In this document: piece by piece, positions 23,152 through 33,069 of the stretch | Layout of the letters: the number at the start of each line of letters is the position of its first letter | Numbering within the stretch: position 1 is the stretch's first letter | Assembly (NCBI RefSeq): GCF_022808815.1 | Contig: NZ_JAKZLC010000003.1 | Coordinates: forward strand, 310,001-374,000 | Direction of reading: 5' to 3' | DNA from: Geothrix paludis | GTDB taxonomy: Bacteria > Acidobacteriota > Holophagae > Holophagales > Holophagaceae | Length of the DNA: 64,000 nucleotides | Position numbers and translations under genes: made by a program | The notes under the pieces: model-generated | Seen by the model: only the letters and a program-made list of their open reading frames with translations | The model's database searches: none | What the model was told of the DNA's origin: nothing

Positions 23152-26100
23152 TCAGCTGAGAGAGGTTGCGATCACCTTCTCCTTGCTGAAGAACTCGAGG
23201 ATATCCCCTTCCTTCAGCTCGTCGAAGCCGTCGAGGGAGATGCCGCAGTCGAGGCCGTTCTTCACCTCGGTCACGTCCTCCTTGAAGCGCTTGAGGTTCT
23301 TGATGCCGCCCTCGAAGAGGACCTCCTCGCCACGCTTCACGCGGACCTTGTTCGACTTCTGGACCTTGCCCTCGGTGACGAAGGAACCGGCGATGACGGC
23401 CTTGCCGATCTTGAAGAGCTGGCGCACCTCGGCCTGGCCGTGGACGGTCTCCTTCTCGGTGGCGTCCAGCATGCCAACCATGGCCTGCTCGACCTCTTCC
23501 GTGACCTTGTAGATGATGTCGTGGAAGCGCAGGTCCACGCCCTCCTCGTGGGCGAGTTCCTCGGTCTTCTTCTCGGCCCTGGTCTGGAAGCCGATGATGG
23601 TGGCCTTGGAGGCTTCGGCGAGGAGCACGTCGTTCTCGGTGACGGTGCCGGCGGCGCTGTGGATGATGCGCACCCGGACCTTCTCGGTGCTGAGGCGCTC
23701 CAGCTGGCCCACGAGGGATTCCACGGAGCCCTGGGTGTCCGCCTTGATGATGAGGGGCAGCTCCTTGACCTGGCCGTCCTTGAGGGTGCTGAACAGCGTC
23801 TCGAGCGTGGCGCGCTGCTTCTGCTGGGCCGCCTGCTTGGCCTTCTCCTGGCGGAAGGAGACGATGGTGCGGGCCTTGCCCTCGTCCTCCACCACCTGGA
23901 AGTTGTCGCCGGCGCTGGGCACTTCCTCGAAGCCGAGGATCTGCACGGCGGTGGACGGCTCGGCTTCGGTGACGCGCTGACCCAGATAGTCGAACATGGC
24001 GCGGACGCGGCCCATGGTGGCGCCGGCCACGAAGATGTCGCCGGCCCGCAGGGTGCCGCGCTGCACGAGCACCGTGGCCACGGGACCGCGGCCCCGGTCC
24101 AGGCGGCCTTCGATGATGGACCCGGCGGCGGGGCAGTCATAGACCGCCTTCAGCTCCTTCAGGTCCGCCACGAGGAGCAGCGTCTCGAGCAGGTCGTCGA
24201 GGCCCTGCTGGGTCTTGGCGCTGACGAGGACGGCCGGCACGTCGCCGCCATAGGCCTCGGTCTGGACGCCGTACTGGAGCAGGCCCTGCTGGACCTTGTC
24301 CGGGTTGGCGCCGGGCTTGTCGATCTTATTGATGGCGATCACCAGGGGGACGTCCGCGGCCTTGGCGTGGTTGATGGACTCCACGGTCTGGGGCATGACG
24401 CCGTCGTCGGCGGCCACCACCAGGACGGCGATGTCCGTCACCTTGGCGCCGCGGGCGCGCATCTTGGTGAAGGCTTCGTGGCCCGGCGTGTCGAGGAAGA
24501 CCACCTTGCGCTTCTCGCCGGTGTTCGGGTCCTTCACGGCCACGTGGTAGGCGCCCACGTGCTGCGTGATGCCGCCGGCTTCGCCGGCCGCCACCTTGGT
24601 CTTGCGGATGGCGTCCAGCAGCGAAGTCTTGCCGTGGTCGACGTGGCCCATGATGGTGACGACTGGGGGACGGGACAGCTTCTCGCCCGCCACCTCGCCG
24701 GATTCATCCGCGGCGATCTGCACATCCTCCTCGAAGGAGACGATGTCGGCCAGGTAGCCGAACTCGCGGGCGATGTCCTTGGCCATCTCGGTGTCGAGGG
24801 GCTGGTTGATGGTGGCGAAGATGCCCCGATGGAGCAGCTTGGCGACCACATCCTTGGCGGGCCGGTTGCACTTCTCGGCGAGTTCCTTCACCGTCACGCC
24901 CTCGGAGAGCATGACGATGCCGATCTCCTCCTCGATGTACTCGCTGGCCACCTGCTGGGCGCGGGAGCGGGGCTGGCGGAGCTTGAGGTCGAGTTCCTCC
25001 TCCTTGCTCCGGACGTAGCCACCCTTCTTCTTCTTGCCGCCCACGTGGGCGCCGCGACCGGGGCCCTTCTGGCTGTTGGGATCGATGGGACCCGAGGCCG
25101 GGATGGAGGGACCGCGACCGGGGCCGCCGGGGCGGGGGCCCATGCCGGGACGGCCGGGACCGCCAGGACGGGAGCCCATGCCGGGACGGCCGGGGCCGCC
25201 GGGACGGCTGCCGGGACCGCCCGGACGACCGCCGGGGCCGCTAGGGCGGCTGCCGGGCGCAGGGCGCGCCTGGGGCAGCTGGATGTAGCGGGCAGGTTCC
25301 GTGGACCGGGGCGCCGGGGCCGGGGTATCCGAGGTCTTGATGCGGCTGAAGCCCTGGTCGGGGCGCAATTCGGTGATGGCTGGCGGAATGTAGGGACGCC
25401 GGCTGGGCGTGGACGGGGCGGGGGCCTCATGGCGGACTTCGCCACGGCCCGTGTTGGTGGCCATCTGGAGAACGGCCTTCTCCTTCTGGGGCATGCCGGA
25501 GCGCTGGACGTCCCGGGGTGCGGGGGCCTGGCCGGGCCGCTGGACGATGGGCCGGGCGCCCGCTTCGGGGCGGGGGCCGGAGCCCTGGGCCGCGGAGGGC
25601 TGGGCAGGACGCTGGGGCGCCGGGGCGCCCGCGGGCCGGGTCGGCGGGAGCTGGATGTAGCGGGCAGGCTTCTCTTCGCGGGGGGCGGGCGCGGTGCCCG
25701 TGGACACCTTCAGGCGGGAGAAGGTCTCCTTGGGAGCTTCCGCCGCCGGGGCCGGTACCGGAGCCTCAACCGGGGCCGACGCCGCAGCCGGGGCCGACGC
25801 CGCAGCCGGGGCCGTGGCGACCGGGGCCGCGGGCGCGGCCGGAGCGGGCGCCGGGGCGGCCTCGGCCGGCTTCGCCTGGGGCGCGGGCATGGCCGCGGGG
25901 GCCGCCGCCTGCGGCTCGGGGCTCGGTTCGGGCTGGGCTTCAGGCTTGGGCTCGGCCTTCTTCACCAGCACGGCGGGCGCGGCCTTGGGGGCCTCGACGG
26001 GGGTCTCGACCTTGGGCTCGGGGCGGGGGGCGACCGGGGTGGGTCCCTTCACCACCTTCACGGCGGCGGAGGGCTTGTGCAGCGCGAGGGGGGGCGCGTC

Positions 26101-26271
26101 GCTCTCCCCCTTGTGCTTGCCCTGGAAGGCCCGGCGCAGCTGGTCCGCCTGGTCATCGGTGAGGTTGGAGCTGTGGCTCTTCCCTTGGAGGCCCAGACGC
26201 TTCTCACAGGCCTCGATGACCTCCTGGTTGGCGACTCCGAGCTCTTTGGCGAGTTGGTTGATACGCAGCAT
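23152..26271 (-). CDS. infB: Translation initiation factor IF-2
   Basis: A 1039-residue GTPase that places initiator tRNA on the ribosome. The IF2_N domain is at 1-~55 ([20 protein letters not shown]). A very long low-complexity region follows (about 60-420), rich in Ala/Pro and with Gly-Pro-Gly-Gly repeats ([16 protein letters not shown] near 350-385). A second IF2_N-like domain precedes the G domain, which has GHVDHGKTS (G1), DTPGHEAF (G3) and INKIDKP (G4). Domains II-IV follow, ending in [14 protein letters not shown]. It is the last gene of rimP-nusA-infB, and rbfA and truB do not follow it here. Confidence 0.97.
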   Translation of the reverse strand: MLRINQLAKELGVANQEVIEACEKRLGLQGKSHSSNLTDDQADQLRRAFQGKHKGESDAPPLALHKPSAAVKVVKGPTPVAPRPEPKVETPVEAPKAAPAVLVKKAEPKPEAQPEPSPEPQAAAPAAMPAPQAKPAEAAPAPAPAAPAAPVATAPAAASAPAAASAPVEAPVPAPAAEAPKETFSRLKVSTGTAPAPREEKPARYIQLPPTRPAGAPAPQRPAQPSAAQGSGPRPEAGARPIVQRPGQAPAPRDVQRSGMPQKEKAVLQMATNTGRGEVRHEAPAPSTPSRRPYIPPAITELRPDQGFSRIKTSDTPAPAPRSTEPARYIQLPQARPAPGSRPSGPGGRPGGPGSRPGGPGRPGMGSRPGGPGRPGMGPRPGGPGRGPSIPASGPIDPNSQKGPGRGAHVGGKKKKGGYVRSKEEELDLKLRQPRSRAQQVASEYIEEEIGIVMLSEGVTVKELAEKCNRPAKDVVAKLLHRGIFATINQPLDTEMAKDIAREFGYLADIVSFEEDVQIAADESGEVAGEKLSRPPVVTIMGHVDHGKTSLLDAIRKTKVAAGEAGGITQHVGAYHVAVKDPNTGEKRKVVFLDTPGHEAFTKMRARGAKVTDIAVLVVAADDGVMPQTVESINHAKAADVPLVIAINKIDKPGANPDKVQQGLLQYGVQTEAYGGDVPAVLVSAKTQQGLDDLLETLLLVADLKELKAVYDCPAAGSIIEGRLDRGRGPVATVLVQRGTLRAGDIFVAGATMGRVRAMFDYLGQRVTEAEPSTAVQILGFEEVPSAGDNFQVVEDEGKARTIVSFRQEKAKQAAQQKQRATLETLFSTLKDGQVKELPLIIKADTQGSVESLVGQLERLSTEKVRVRIIHSAAGTVTENDVLLAEASKATIIGFQTRAEKKTEELAHEEGVDLRFHDIIYKVTEEVEQAMVGMLDATEKETVHGQAEVRQLFKIGKAVIAGSFVTEGKVQKSNKVRVKRGEEVLFEGGIKNLKRFKEDVTEVKNGLDCGISLDGFDELKEGDILEFFSKEKVIATSLS

Positions 26272-26328
26272 GTAAGGGGATTACCTCGGCCTGGGGGTGG
26301 GAAACGGGAAGGGCTGCAGGACTACAGC

Positions 26329-27657
26329 CTACTCCCCGAAGTACGCCTGCACGGCATCGATGAGACGGAAGGCCAGATCCTGATCCATGCCTTCCACCTG
26401 CATGAGCTGCTCGGCAGTGACAGTGTAAAGGGATTTGGCATCGGAATAGCCCGCGGCGGCCAGCCGGTCGGCGAGGGCGGCGTCCAGCCCCTCGACCTGG
26501 ATCTCGTCCAGCAGGGTGGAGGCGGGGGCGGCGGCCTCGGCGGCGGGGGCTGCCTCGGCACCCATCTCCGGGAGGGCCAAGCCCATGGCGACTTCGGCCT
26601 CGCGGCGCTTGTCGGCCTCGCTGCGGACGTCGATGTTCCAGCCCGTGAGCTTGGCGGCCAGACGGACGTTCTGGCCCCGCTTGCCGATGGCGACGCTGAG
26701 CTGCTCGTCGTCCACGACCACCTCGACCCGGTGGGCTTCGGGGTCCACCAGGTTCACCCGGATGGACTTGGCGGGGTTCAGGGCGTTGGCGATGAACTGG
26801 GCCGCGTCATCCGAGAAGCGCACGATGTCGATCTTCTCGTTCTTCAGCTCGCGGATGATGGCCTGCACGCGGCTGCCCTTGAGGCCCACACAGGCGCCCA
26901 CGGGATCGACATCCGGGTCGAGGCTGTGGACGGCCACCTTGGCGCGGTCGCCGGCCTCGCGGACGCAGTTGCGGATGACCACAGTGCCGTCGTGGATCTC
27001 GGGGACTTCATTCTCGAAGAGCTTGATGAGCAGCCGCGGATCCGTGCGGCTGACCTGCACCTGGGGATCCTTGGCACTGCGGTCGACGCTCACGATGACG
27101 ACCTTGATGCGCTGGCCCTTGTCGAAGCGGTCGCCGCGCAGCGCCTCGGAGCGGCGCAGCATGGCCTCGACGCGGTCGATCTCGAGGATGATGGCGCTCT
27201 TCTCGAAGCGCTTGACCTCGGCCACCACCACCTCGCCGATGCGATCGGCGAACTCGGTGAAGATGCGCTCGCGCTCGGCCTCGCGGACCTTCTGCACCAG
27301 CACCTGCTTGGCGGCCTGGGCGGCGATGCGGCCCAGCTGGCTGGTGTCCTGGGGCAGCCAGAGGGTGTCGCCCTCGGCCGCGTCCGGGTTCAGCGTCTGG
27401 GCTTCGGCCAGGCTGATCTCCAGGTCCTCTTCCTCGACCTCGGCCACCACCTGCTTCAGGGCGTAGACGTGGAACTCGCCGGTCTCACGGTCCATCTGGG
27501 CCTGGAAGTTGCCGTAGAAATCCTGGGCATTGAAGTACTTGTCCGCGGCCTTGGCGAGAGCCTCCTCCACCGCCGCGAAGACATCTTCCTCGTTGATGCC
27601 CTTCTCGGCGGCGATCATCTTCACGCTGTCGAAAAAGGTCGTTGCCACGTTCGCCAT
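26329..27657 (-). CDS. nusA: Transcription termination/antitermination protein NusA
   Basis: A 442-residue RNA polymerase-binding factor. The N-terminal domain (1-~130, [27 protein letters not shown]) is followed by S1 (about 135-200, with [22 protein letters not shown]), the two KH domains ([21 protein letters not shown] and [19 protein letters not shown]), and one C-terminal helix-hairpin-helix repeat ([22 protein letters not shown]). It lies one base after rimP and 57 bases before infB, the conserved gene order. The C-terminal extension is short compared with E. coli NusA. Confidence 0.97.
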   Translation of the reverse strand: MANVATTFFDSVKMIAAEKGINEEDVFAAVEEALAKAADKYFNAQDFYGNFQAQMDRETGEFHVYALKQVVAEVEEEDLEISLAEAQTLNPDAAEGDTLWLPQDTSQLGRIAAQAAKQVLVQKVREAERERIFTEFADRIGEVVVAEVKRFEKSAIILEIDRVEAMLRRSEALRGDRFDKGQRIKVVIVSVDRSAKDPQVQVSRTDPRLLIKLFENEVPEIHDGTVVIRNCVREAGDRAKVAVHSLDPDVDPVGACVGLKGSRVQAIIRELKNEKIDIVRFSDDAAQFIANALNPAKSIRVNLVDPEAHRVEVVVDDEQLSVAIGKRGQNVRLAAKLTGWNIDVRSEADKRREAEVAMGLALPEMGAEAAPAAEAAAPASTLLDEIQVEGLDAALADRLAAAGYSDAKSLYTVTAEQLMQVEGMDQDLAFRLIDAVQAYFGE

Positions 27658-27658
27658 C

Positions 27659-28228
27659 TCAGGCCTCCTCGTCCTCGACGGCGCTTGTCTCTACGCCATC
27701 GGCATCCGGTACTTCAGTCAAACGGGCGGCCAGGTGTTTCGGCCGCGGGGTCTTGTCCTCATCGAAGGGCGCCAGGCGCGCCTTCTGGATGGACTCCAGG
27801 GGAATGCTCTTGAGGACGCCGTCCTCTTCCAGGGTGACGCTGGCGCCCTCCACGGGGCCGATCCAGCCCTTGAACCGCTTCTGGCCGTTGATGGGCGCGG
27901 CGGTCTGCACGCGGCAGAGCCGGCCCGCGAAGCGGCGGAAGTGGTCGGCCTTGACCAGGGGGCGCTCCATGCCCGGGCTGCTGACCTCGACCCCGAGCTT
28001 TTCCCGGAGGTCGGGGAACTCCACGTCCATCCAGAGCAGGAGGCCCTCGTGAGCGGCGGTGCAGTCGTCCAGAGTGACCTTGCGGCCGCTGGTGGCGCCG
28101 TCGAGGTGGTCGATGTAGAGGCGCAGCACCTCGTCCCGGCCCTCGCGGGCCAGCTCCAGGTGCACCAGCTCGTAGCCCAGCAGGGCCAGCTGGCGCTCGA
28201 GGAGGGGTTGCGCTTTCTTCAGATCCAC
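27659..28228 (-). CDS. rimP: Ribosome maturation factor RimP
   Basis: A 189-residue 30S assembly factor. Features are LALLGYELVHLELAREGRDEVLRLYID in the N-terminal domain, TLDDCTAAHEGLLLWMD, the VSSPGMERPLVKADHFRRFAG motif diagnostic of RimP, and an acidic C-terminal tail. I chose the GTG at 28228, which has GGAG before it. An ATG at 28270 would place the leader hairpin inside the coding region. It is the first gene of the rimP-nusA-infB operon. Confidence 0.93.
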   Translation of the reverse strand: MDLKKAQPLLERQLALLGYELVHLELAREGRDEVLRLYIDHLDGATSGRKVTLDDCTAAHEGLLLWMDVEFPDLREKLGVEVSSPGMERPLVKADHFRRFAGRLCRVQTAAPINGQKRFKGWIGPVEGASVTLEEDGVLKSIPLESIQKARLAPFDEDKTPRPKHLAARLTEVPDADGVETSAVEDEEA

Positions 28229-28248
28229 GGGATCTCCGGGTGAACAAC

Positions 28249-28271
28249 AAAAAAGGTGGGCCGAACCCACC
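28249..28271 (-). terminator. Intrinsic terminator/attenuator in the rimP leader
   Basis: On the minus strand GGTGGG-TTCGG-CCCACC is followed by six T residues (28254 down to 28249), a textbook intrinsic terminator. It lies about 20 bases before the rimP start codon and reads in the same direction as the operon. No minus-strand gene lies upstream, so it is placed to attenuate the rimP-nusA-infB message. Confidence 0.75.
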
Positions 28272-28471
28272 CAGTCTTGGCACCCGAGTCCGGGAGGCCA
28301 TGGCCGAATTGACCTATGAGTCTAGCGCGATGTGCAAGGGTTCTCAAGGCCGGGAACGCATCGGGGGGTGGCGGTGCCTGGCCCCCGGTGGGCCCGGCCT
28401 CAGGCTGGCGAGCTGGCTGGTAGGCTGGATTGGGGGCTGGCGGGTCCCCTTTTGCCCAGGAAGGATGGCCC

Positions 28472-29386
28472 ATGGCACAGGTGCTGGATGGCAAGGCGCA
28501 TGCGGACCGCATGCTGGAGGCGGTGCGTCAGGGGGTGGAGGCCCGGCTGGCTGAAGGGAAGCGCGCCCCGGCCCTGGCCGTGGCGCTGGTGGGCGACGAT
28601 CCCGCCAGCCACGTCTACGTCCGCAACAAGTCCGCCGCCTGCGCCAAGGTGGGCATCACCTCCCTGGAGCATCGGCTGCCGGCGGACACGCCCCAGGCCG
28701 TGCTGGACGACCTCATCGACCGCCTGAACGCCGATCCCGGGGTGGACGGCATCCTGGTGCAGCTGCCCCTGCCCAAGGGGCTCGATTCCAAGCGGGCCCT
28801 GCACCGCATCAGCCCCGCCAAGGACGTGGACGGCTTCCACCCCGTGAACCAGGGCCTCCTGCTGGAGGGGCTGCCGGGCCTGCGCCCCTGCACGCCCTCC
28901 GCCTGCATGTCCCTGCTGGCCCACCACGGGCTGGCGCTGAAGGGCCTGCGCGCCGTGGTGCTGGGCCGCAGCGAGATCGTGGGCAAGCCCATGGCCCTCA
29001 TGCTGCTGGAGCAGCACGCCACCGTGACCATCGCCCATAGCCGCACAAGGGATCTTCCGGCCGTCTGCCGCGAGGCGGACCTGCTGGTGGCCGCCGTCGG
29101 CAAGCCCGGCTTGGTGGAAGGCTCCTGGATCAAGCCCGGCGCCGTGGTGGTGGACGTGGGCATCAACCGCGTGGACGACCTCGTCCTGGGCGAGCGCATC
29201 TTCGCCGCCGAGCCCAAGAAGCTGGAGACCCTGATGGCCAAGGGCGCCGTCCTCTGCGGCGACGTGCGCTTCGGCGAGGCCATGCAGGTGGCCTCCGCCG
29301 TGACCCCCGTCCCCGGCGGCGTCGGCCCCCTCACCATCGCGGGCCTGCTGACCAATACCCTGCAGGCGGCGAATCAGCAGAGCTGA
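28472..29386 (+). CDS. folD: Bifunctional methylenetetrahydrofolate dehydrogenase/cyclohydrolase
   Basis: A 304-residue cytosolic enzyme interconverting 5,10-methylene-, methenyl- and 10-formyl-tetrahydrofolate with NADP. Motifs are VGDDPASHVYVRNKSAACAKVG (catalytic Tyr and Lys), DGILVQLPLPKGLD, PCTPSACMSLL, VVLGRSEIVGKPMALMLL (cofactor loop) and TPVPGGVGPLTIAGLL. Length and motif order are standard. It is transcribed divergently from rimP and feeds the one-carbon pool used by the MTHFR/MetH genes further on. Confidence 0.96.
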   Translation: MAQVLDGKAHADRMLEAVRQGVEARLAEGKRAPALAVALVGDDPASHVYVRNKSAACAKVGITSLEHRLPADTPQAVLDDLIDRLNADPGVDGILVQLPLPKGLDSKRALHRISPAKDVDGFHPVNQGLLLEGLPGLRPCTPSACMSLLAHHGLALKGLRAVVLGRSEIVGKPMALMLLEQHATVTIAHSRTRDLPAVCREADLLVAAVGKPGLVEGSWIKPGAVVVDVGINRVDDLVLGERIFAAEPKKLETLMAKGAVLCGDVRFGEAMQVASAVTPVPGGVGPLTIAGLLTNTLQAANQQS

Positions 29387-29400
29387 TTCGCCGTTGGGCT

Positions 29401-30159
29401 TTACGGACAAAGTCCGCCGTCCACGTTGATGATCTGGCCGCTCATGTAGCTGGCCCAGTCGGAGCAGAGGAAGGCCACGACGCTGGCGACTTCCTCGGGT
29501 TCCCCTTCGCGCTTGAGGATGGTGGGGGCCAGGAGGACGCGCTTGGCTTCCTCGGAGACGTCCGCCGTCAGTTCCGTGTGGATGAATCCGGGATTGACGG
29601 CGTTCACCAGGACGCCGAAGGGGGCCACTTCCCGGGCCAGGCTCTTGGTGAGGGACATCACGGCGCCCTTGCTGGCCCCGTAGTTGGTCTGGCCGGCCAT
29701 GCCGATGATGCCGGTGGGGCTGACGATGTTGACGACGCGCCCCCACTTGCGGGCCATCATGCCGCGGACGAAGGCCTTGGTGGCGTAGACGGTGCCCCGG
29801 AGGTTCACGTCCATGACCTCCTCCCACTTCTCGTCGCCCATGAGGATGAAGGGGCCGTCCTTTCGCGTCCCGGCGTTGTTCACGAGGATGTCCACGGGCC
29901 CCAGCTCGGCCTTCACGCGATCCGCGGCGGCCTCCAGCTCGGCTTTCACGCGGACGTCCGCCAGCACGGCCATGGCCCGGCGATCCATGCCGCGGACCTC
30001 TTCCGCCACGGCCTCCGCCAAGTCCAGGTTCTTCTGGGCGTGCACCACCACGTCCGCGCCCCAGCGGGCCAGCTCCACGGCGATGGCCCGCCCGATGCCC
30101 CGGGAGGAGCCGGTGACAAAAGCGATGCGGCCGAGCAGGGGAGGCTGGTTGAAGGGCAT
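29401..30159 (-). CDS. fabG: 3-oxoacyl-ACP reductase-like SDR
   Basis: A 252-residue classical SDR with TGSSRGIGRAIAVEL (cofactor motif), LVNNAG, VVNIVSPTG (catalytic Ser) and YGASKGAVMSLTKSL (Tyr/Lys), ending in SGQIINVDGG. FabG reduces beta-ketoacyl-ACP in fatty acid synthesis. There are no other fab genes nearby, so this may be a paralogue with another substrate. The start at 30159 (MPFNQPPLLGRIAFVTG) fits the family best. Confidence 0.88.
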   Translation of the reverse strand: MPFNQPPLLGRIAFVTGSSRGIGRAIAVELARWGADVVVHAQKNLDLAEAVAEEVRGMDRRAMAVLADVRVKAELEAAADRVKAELGPVDILVNNAGTRKDGPFILMGDEKWEEVMDVNLRGTVYATKAFVRGMMARKWGRVVNIVSPTGIIGMAGQTNYGASKGAVMSLTKSLAREVAPFGVLVNAVNPGFIHTELTADVSEEAKRVLLAPTILKREGEPEEVASVVAFLCSDWASYMSGQIINVDGGLCP

Positions 30160-30205
30160 GGCGCGATTCCAGGGCAACGGATTAGGATGCCCCATGGGGG
30201 AAAGC

Positions 30206-30514
30206 ATGTCCAAGGATCTGGTCAGCCCTGACGCCATGGAGGCCTTCCTGAAGGCGCATCCCGACTGGGTCGCGCAGGGGGATGCCCATGGCCTGACCCT
30301 CCGGCGCCGCTATGTTTTCTCCGGCTACCCGCGAGGCCTGGGCTTCGTCATGGCCGCCGCGGAACATGCCGAGAAGGTGAATCACCACCCAGACCTGACC
30401 CTCGGCTACCGCTGGGTCGTGGCGGTCCTCACCACCCACGTCAGCCGCGGAGTCACCCAGCGGGACCTGGACCTGGCCGAGGCCCTGGACCGGATGTACC
30501 AGGAGCACATCTAG
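30206..30514 (+). CDS. phhB: Pterin-4-alpha-carbinolamine dehydratase
   Basis: A 102-residue protein with the active-site histidines in AEKVNHHPDLTLGYRWV (the EKxxHHP motif) and the preceding FVMAAAEHAE helix. It recycles the tetrahydropterin oxidised by phenylalanine hydroxylase. Together with HPPD this suggests a phenylalanine/tyrosine degradation route, although no hydroxylase is in the window. Several near starts are possible; I chose 30206, with GGGGG upstream. Confidence 0.92.
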   Translation: MSKDLVSPDAMEAFLKAHPDWVAQGDAHGLTLRRRYVFSGYPRGLGFVMAAAEHAEKVNHHPDLTLGYRWVVAVLTTHVSRGVTQRDLDLAEALDRMYQEHI

Positions 30515-30533
30515 CCAGGAGACCGCCCTTGTC

Positions 30534-30977
30534 TCAGCGCATCGGTGGGGTGCGCGGTGGCGGGTTGAACCGCTCCTGCATGGACTGCACCTTGGTGAGG
30601 TCCAGTTGCTGGGGATTCGAGGGATCCGACGAGACCAGCTCGCTGAGTTCGATCTTCCCGTGGCTGGGCGGCGGAGCCGCGAAGGCCCGGACCAGGCGAT
30701 CCCGCAAGGCCTTGAGGGTGAGGGTGAAGGCCTCGCGCCGCGGTGTGTCCCGGTAGGCCAGATCCCACACTTCCACCGTGGCCTCGGCGGGATCCCGCTG
30801 GGGGGTGCGCAAGGCCCGGGGGGCGGCGTGCAGGACCAGGCTGTCCCAGCACCCGGGCTGCACCAGGCGGAGATGGACGATGGGATCGGTGCCCAGATCG
30901 GTGTGCAGATCCAGGGTTCCCACCTCCTGGGCCGCCAGGAAGGGCGTGAGGATGAAACCGAACCAGCAGAGGCGCAT
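30534..30977 (-). CDS. Exported protein of unknown function
   Basis: A 147-residue protein with a signal peptide-like start (MRLCWFGFILTPFLAAQ, predicted cleavage after AAQ or nearby). The mature part begins VGTLDLHTDLGTDPIVHLRLV and holds a middle segment ATVEVWDLAYRDTPRREAFTLTLKALRDRLV, then a proline-rich end. I do not recognise a family. The coding frame continues open upstream into the antisense of the pseudouridine synthase tail, so the start was fixed by the signal peptide. Confidence 0.6.
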   Translation of the reverse strand: MRLCWFGFILTPFLAAQEVGTLDLHTDLGTDPIVHLRLVQPGCWDSLVLHAAPRALRTPQRDPAEATVEVWDLAYRDTPRREAFTLTLKALRDRLVRAFAAPPPSHGKIELSELVSSDPSNPQQLDLTKVQSMQERFNPPPRTPPMR

Positions 30978-31011
30978 GGAAGAAGGATGAGCCGGGCCGG
31001 GATGCGGTTCC

Positions 31012-32985
31012 TCAGGATTTCCGGGGCTTGGGTTTCCCGCTGCGCGGGCCGGGCTTGCCTGCGGGGCGCCCACCGGGGCCTTCTCGGCGTGGGCCTGCCG
31101 GGCGGCTGGTCGCGTCGTAGCTGCGCCGTGGGCGTTCATCGCCCTCGTCACGCCGGGGACGGGCGGGACGCTCGGTGGAGCCGAAGCTGCGGCGCGGACG
31201 CTCATCGCCCTCGTCGCGGCGGGGTCGGGCCGGACGGTCGCCGGGGGTGAAGGGACGGCGGGGCCGCTCGTCGCTGTCGTCGCGGCGCGGGCGGGCGGGG
31301 CGCTCGGTGGAGCCGAAGCTGCGGCGCGGGCGTTCGTCGCCCTCGTCGCGTCGGGGCCGGGCCGGACGGTCGCCGGGGGTGAAGGGACGGCGAGGCCGCT
31401 CGTCGCTGTCGTCGCGTCGAGGGCGGGCGGGCCGCTCGGTGGAGCCGAAGCTGCGGCGCGGGCGCTCATCCCCTTCCTCGCGGCGGGGCCGGGTCGGGCG
31501 GTCGCCGGGGGTGAAGGGACGGCGGGGCCGCTCGTCGCTGTCGTCGCGGCGCGGGCGGGCGGGGCGCTCGGTGGAGCCGAAGCTGCGGCGCGGACGTTCG
31601 TCGCCCTCGTCGCGGCGGGGCCGGGCTGGGCGGTCGCCGGAGGTGAAGGGACGGCGGGGCCGCTCGTCGCTGTCGTCGCGGCGCGGGCGGGCGGGGCGCT
31701 CGGTGGCGCCGAAGCTGCGGCGCGGACGCTCATCGCCCTCGTCACGGCGGGGCCGCTCGTCGCCTTCGTCACGCCGCGGTCGGGCAGGGCGCTCGGCGGA
31801 GCCGAAGCTGCGGCGCGGGCGTTCATCCCCTTCCTCGCGGCGGGGCCGGGCCGGACGGTCACCGGGGGTGAAGGGACGGCGGGGCCGCTCATCGCCATTG
31901 ACGGGGCGGGCGGGCGCTTCCCGCTCATCGAACCGCTTGGCGCGGGCCACGCGCTTGAGCTTGTGGTCGCGGCTCTCGGTGGGCTGGAAGATGCCCTCCT
32001 CGCCCTTGGCGCCGGTGGCGGCGCGCTGCAGGCGGGCGGAATTCCGCAGGGCCTTGAGGGCCGCCTCCATGTCCGCGGGCATGGGGGCCGTCACCGTGAC
32101 CTGCTCCTCGGTGACGGGATGCTTGAAGCCCAGCAGCTCGGCGTGCAGGGCCTGGCGGTCCAGCAGGGGGCTCTCGGTGCCGTAGACCTGGTCGCCCAAC
32201 AGCGGGAAGCCACGGTCCGCGAACTGCACGCGGATCTGGTTGCGGCGGCCGGTCTCCAGGCGCACTTCCACGACCGTGTGGCCGGGCAGGCGCTCGATCA
32301 CGCGGTAGTGGGTGACGGCCTCCTTGGCGCCGGCGGGCATGCGCTTGCCGCCGCCGGGGCCCTTGCGGACCTTGGCCACGGACATCTTCAGGGACTTGGC
32401 GTGCTCGATGAGGTGGCCCGCCAGGGTGCCGCTGTTCTCCGGCAGCTCGCCCACGAGGATGGCGAAGTAGACGCGCTGGAGGCGGTGCAGCTCGAAGTGC
32501 TTCTTGAGGCCGTGCAGGGCCTCCGGGGTCTTGGCGAAGACCAGCACGCCGCTGGTGAAGCGGTCGAGCCGGTGGACGATGAAGAGGTTGAAGCGCTTGA
32601 AGCCGCGCCGCCGGTAGGACTCGGTGATGGCCTCTGCCAGGCTGGGCTCGCCGCCTTGTTCAGCCGGCACCGTCAGCAGGCCCGCGGGCTTGAAGACGAA
32701 GAGCAGGTGGTTGTCCTCCCACAGCGTCTCGTAGGGGCCGGAGCTAAGTTTCTTCGGCGGCGGCAGCACCTCGTAGGTGAGCTCGGGATCGAACACCACC
32801 TTCACGGTGTCGCCGGCCTTGAGCCGGTGGCCGTGCTTCTCGGCGGTCTCGCCATTCACCGTCACGCAGCGGCCGTCGATGAAGCCCTTGGCCTGCCGGT
32901 GGCTGATGACCATCACCTTGTGCAGTTCCGAAGCCAGGGCTGCGCCCTCCTGCTCCGCCTGCCATTCCCGTTCGATGCGTGCCAT
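31012..32985 (-). CDS. RluD-like 23S rRNA pseudouridine synthase with long repetitive basic tail
   Basis: A 657-residue protein. Residues 10-70 are an S4-type RNA-binding domain, and 80-~325 are the RluA/RluD catalytic domain with HRLDRFTSG (catalytic Asp141), TGRRNQIRVQFADRGFPLLGDQVYG and LHAELLGFKHPVT. Residues from about 370 onward are a disordered tail of Arg/Pro/Asp/Glu repeats. Typical RluD proteins end near residue 330, so the tail roughly doubles the protein. Start 32985 has GGAGG eight bases upstream, and an ATG 18 bases earlier is an alternative. Confidence 0.9.
   Translation of the reverse strand: MARIEREWQAEQEGAALASELHKVMVISHRQAKGFIDGRCVTVNGETAEKHGHRLKAGDTVKVVFDPELTYEVLPPPKKLSSGPYETLWEDNHLLFVFKPAGLLTVPAEQGGEPSLAEAITESYRRRGFKRFNLFIVHRLDRFTSGVLVFAKTPEALHGLKKHFELHRLQRVYFAILVGELPENSGTLAGHLIEHAKSLKMSVAKVRKGPGGGKRMPAGAKEAVTHYRVIERLPGHTVVEVRLETGRRNQIRVQFADRGFPLLGDQVYGTESPLLDRQALHAELLGFKHPVTEEQVTVTAPMPADMEAALKALRNSARLQRAATGAKGEEGIFQPTESRDHKLKRVARAKRFDEREAPARPVNGDERPRRPFTPGDRPARPRREEGDERPRRSFGSAERPARPRRDEGDERPRRDEGDERPRRSFGATERPARPRRDDSDERPRRPFTSGDRPARPRRDEGDERPRRSFGSTERPARPRRDDSDERPRRPFTPGDRPTRPRREEGDERPRRSFGSTERPARPRRDDSDERPRRPFTPGDRPARPRRDEGDERPRRSFGSTERPARPRRDDSDERPRRPFTPGDRPARPRRDEGDERPRRSFGSTERPARPRRDEGDERPRRSYDATSRPAGPRREGPGGRPAGKPGPRSGKPKPRKS
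31120..31905 (-). repeat. Coding tandem repeat in the pseudouridine synthase tail (about 132-bp unit)
   Basis: The protein tail consists of about five copies of a 44-residue unit built from GDRPARPRRDEGDERPRRSF, then GSTERPARPRRDDS, then DERPRRPFTP. Copies differ at few positions (for example GDRPTRPRREE, GSAERP, PFTS), and one copy is longer through an extra DEGDERPRR. The near identity of units at DNA level suggests recent expansion by slippage or unequal exchange. Confidence 0.9.
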
Positions 32986-33069
32986 GGCGACGCCCTCCGT
33001 CATCGCCCCGCGTCACTGTCAACGCCGAGCGGACATCCAGCAGACCACGAAACGCTTTTCCCACCTAGC

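Noticed and set aside
23101-27813. A 1570-residue plus-strand open frame across infB and nusA
   Set aside because: It runs antisense to two universally conserved genes in perfect frame. The predicted protein is low-complexity Gly/Leu/His and has no domain.
28229-28270. ATG at 28270 as the rimP start
   Set aside because: It would place a perfect intrinsic terminator inside the first codons. The GTG at 28228 has a ribosome-binding site and gives the expected length.
28272-28345. A tRNA gene upstream of rimP, as in enterobacteria
   Set aside because: A GGTTCG-like stretch was noticed, but no acceptor stem, D-arm or anticodon arm can be drawn.
31120-31905. Possible CRISPR array because of regular repeats
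   Set aside because: The repeats are contiguous, in frame with the upstream enzyme, and have no unique spacers.
31175-32185. Antisense frame with LRRGRSSPSSRRGR-type repeats, possibly an SR-like protein
   Set aside because: It is the reverse complement of the repetitive RluD tail. The repeat is explained by the real coding frame on the minus strand.
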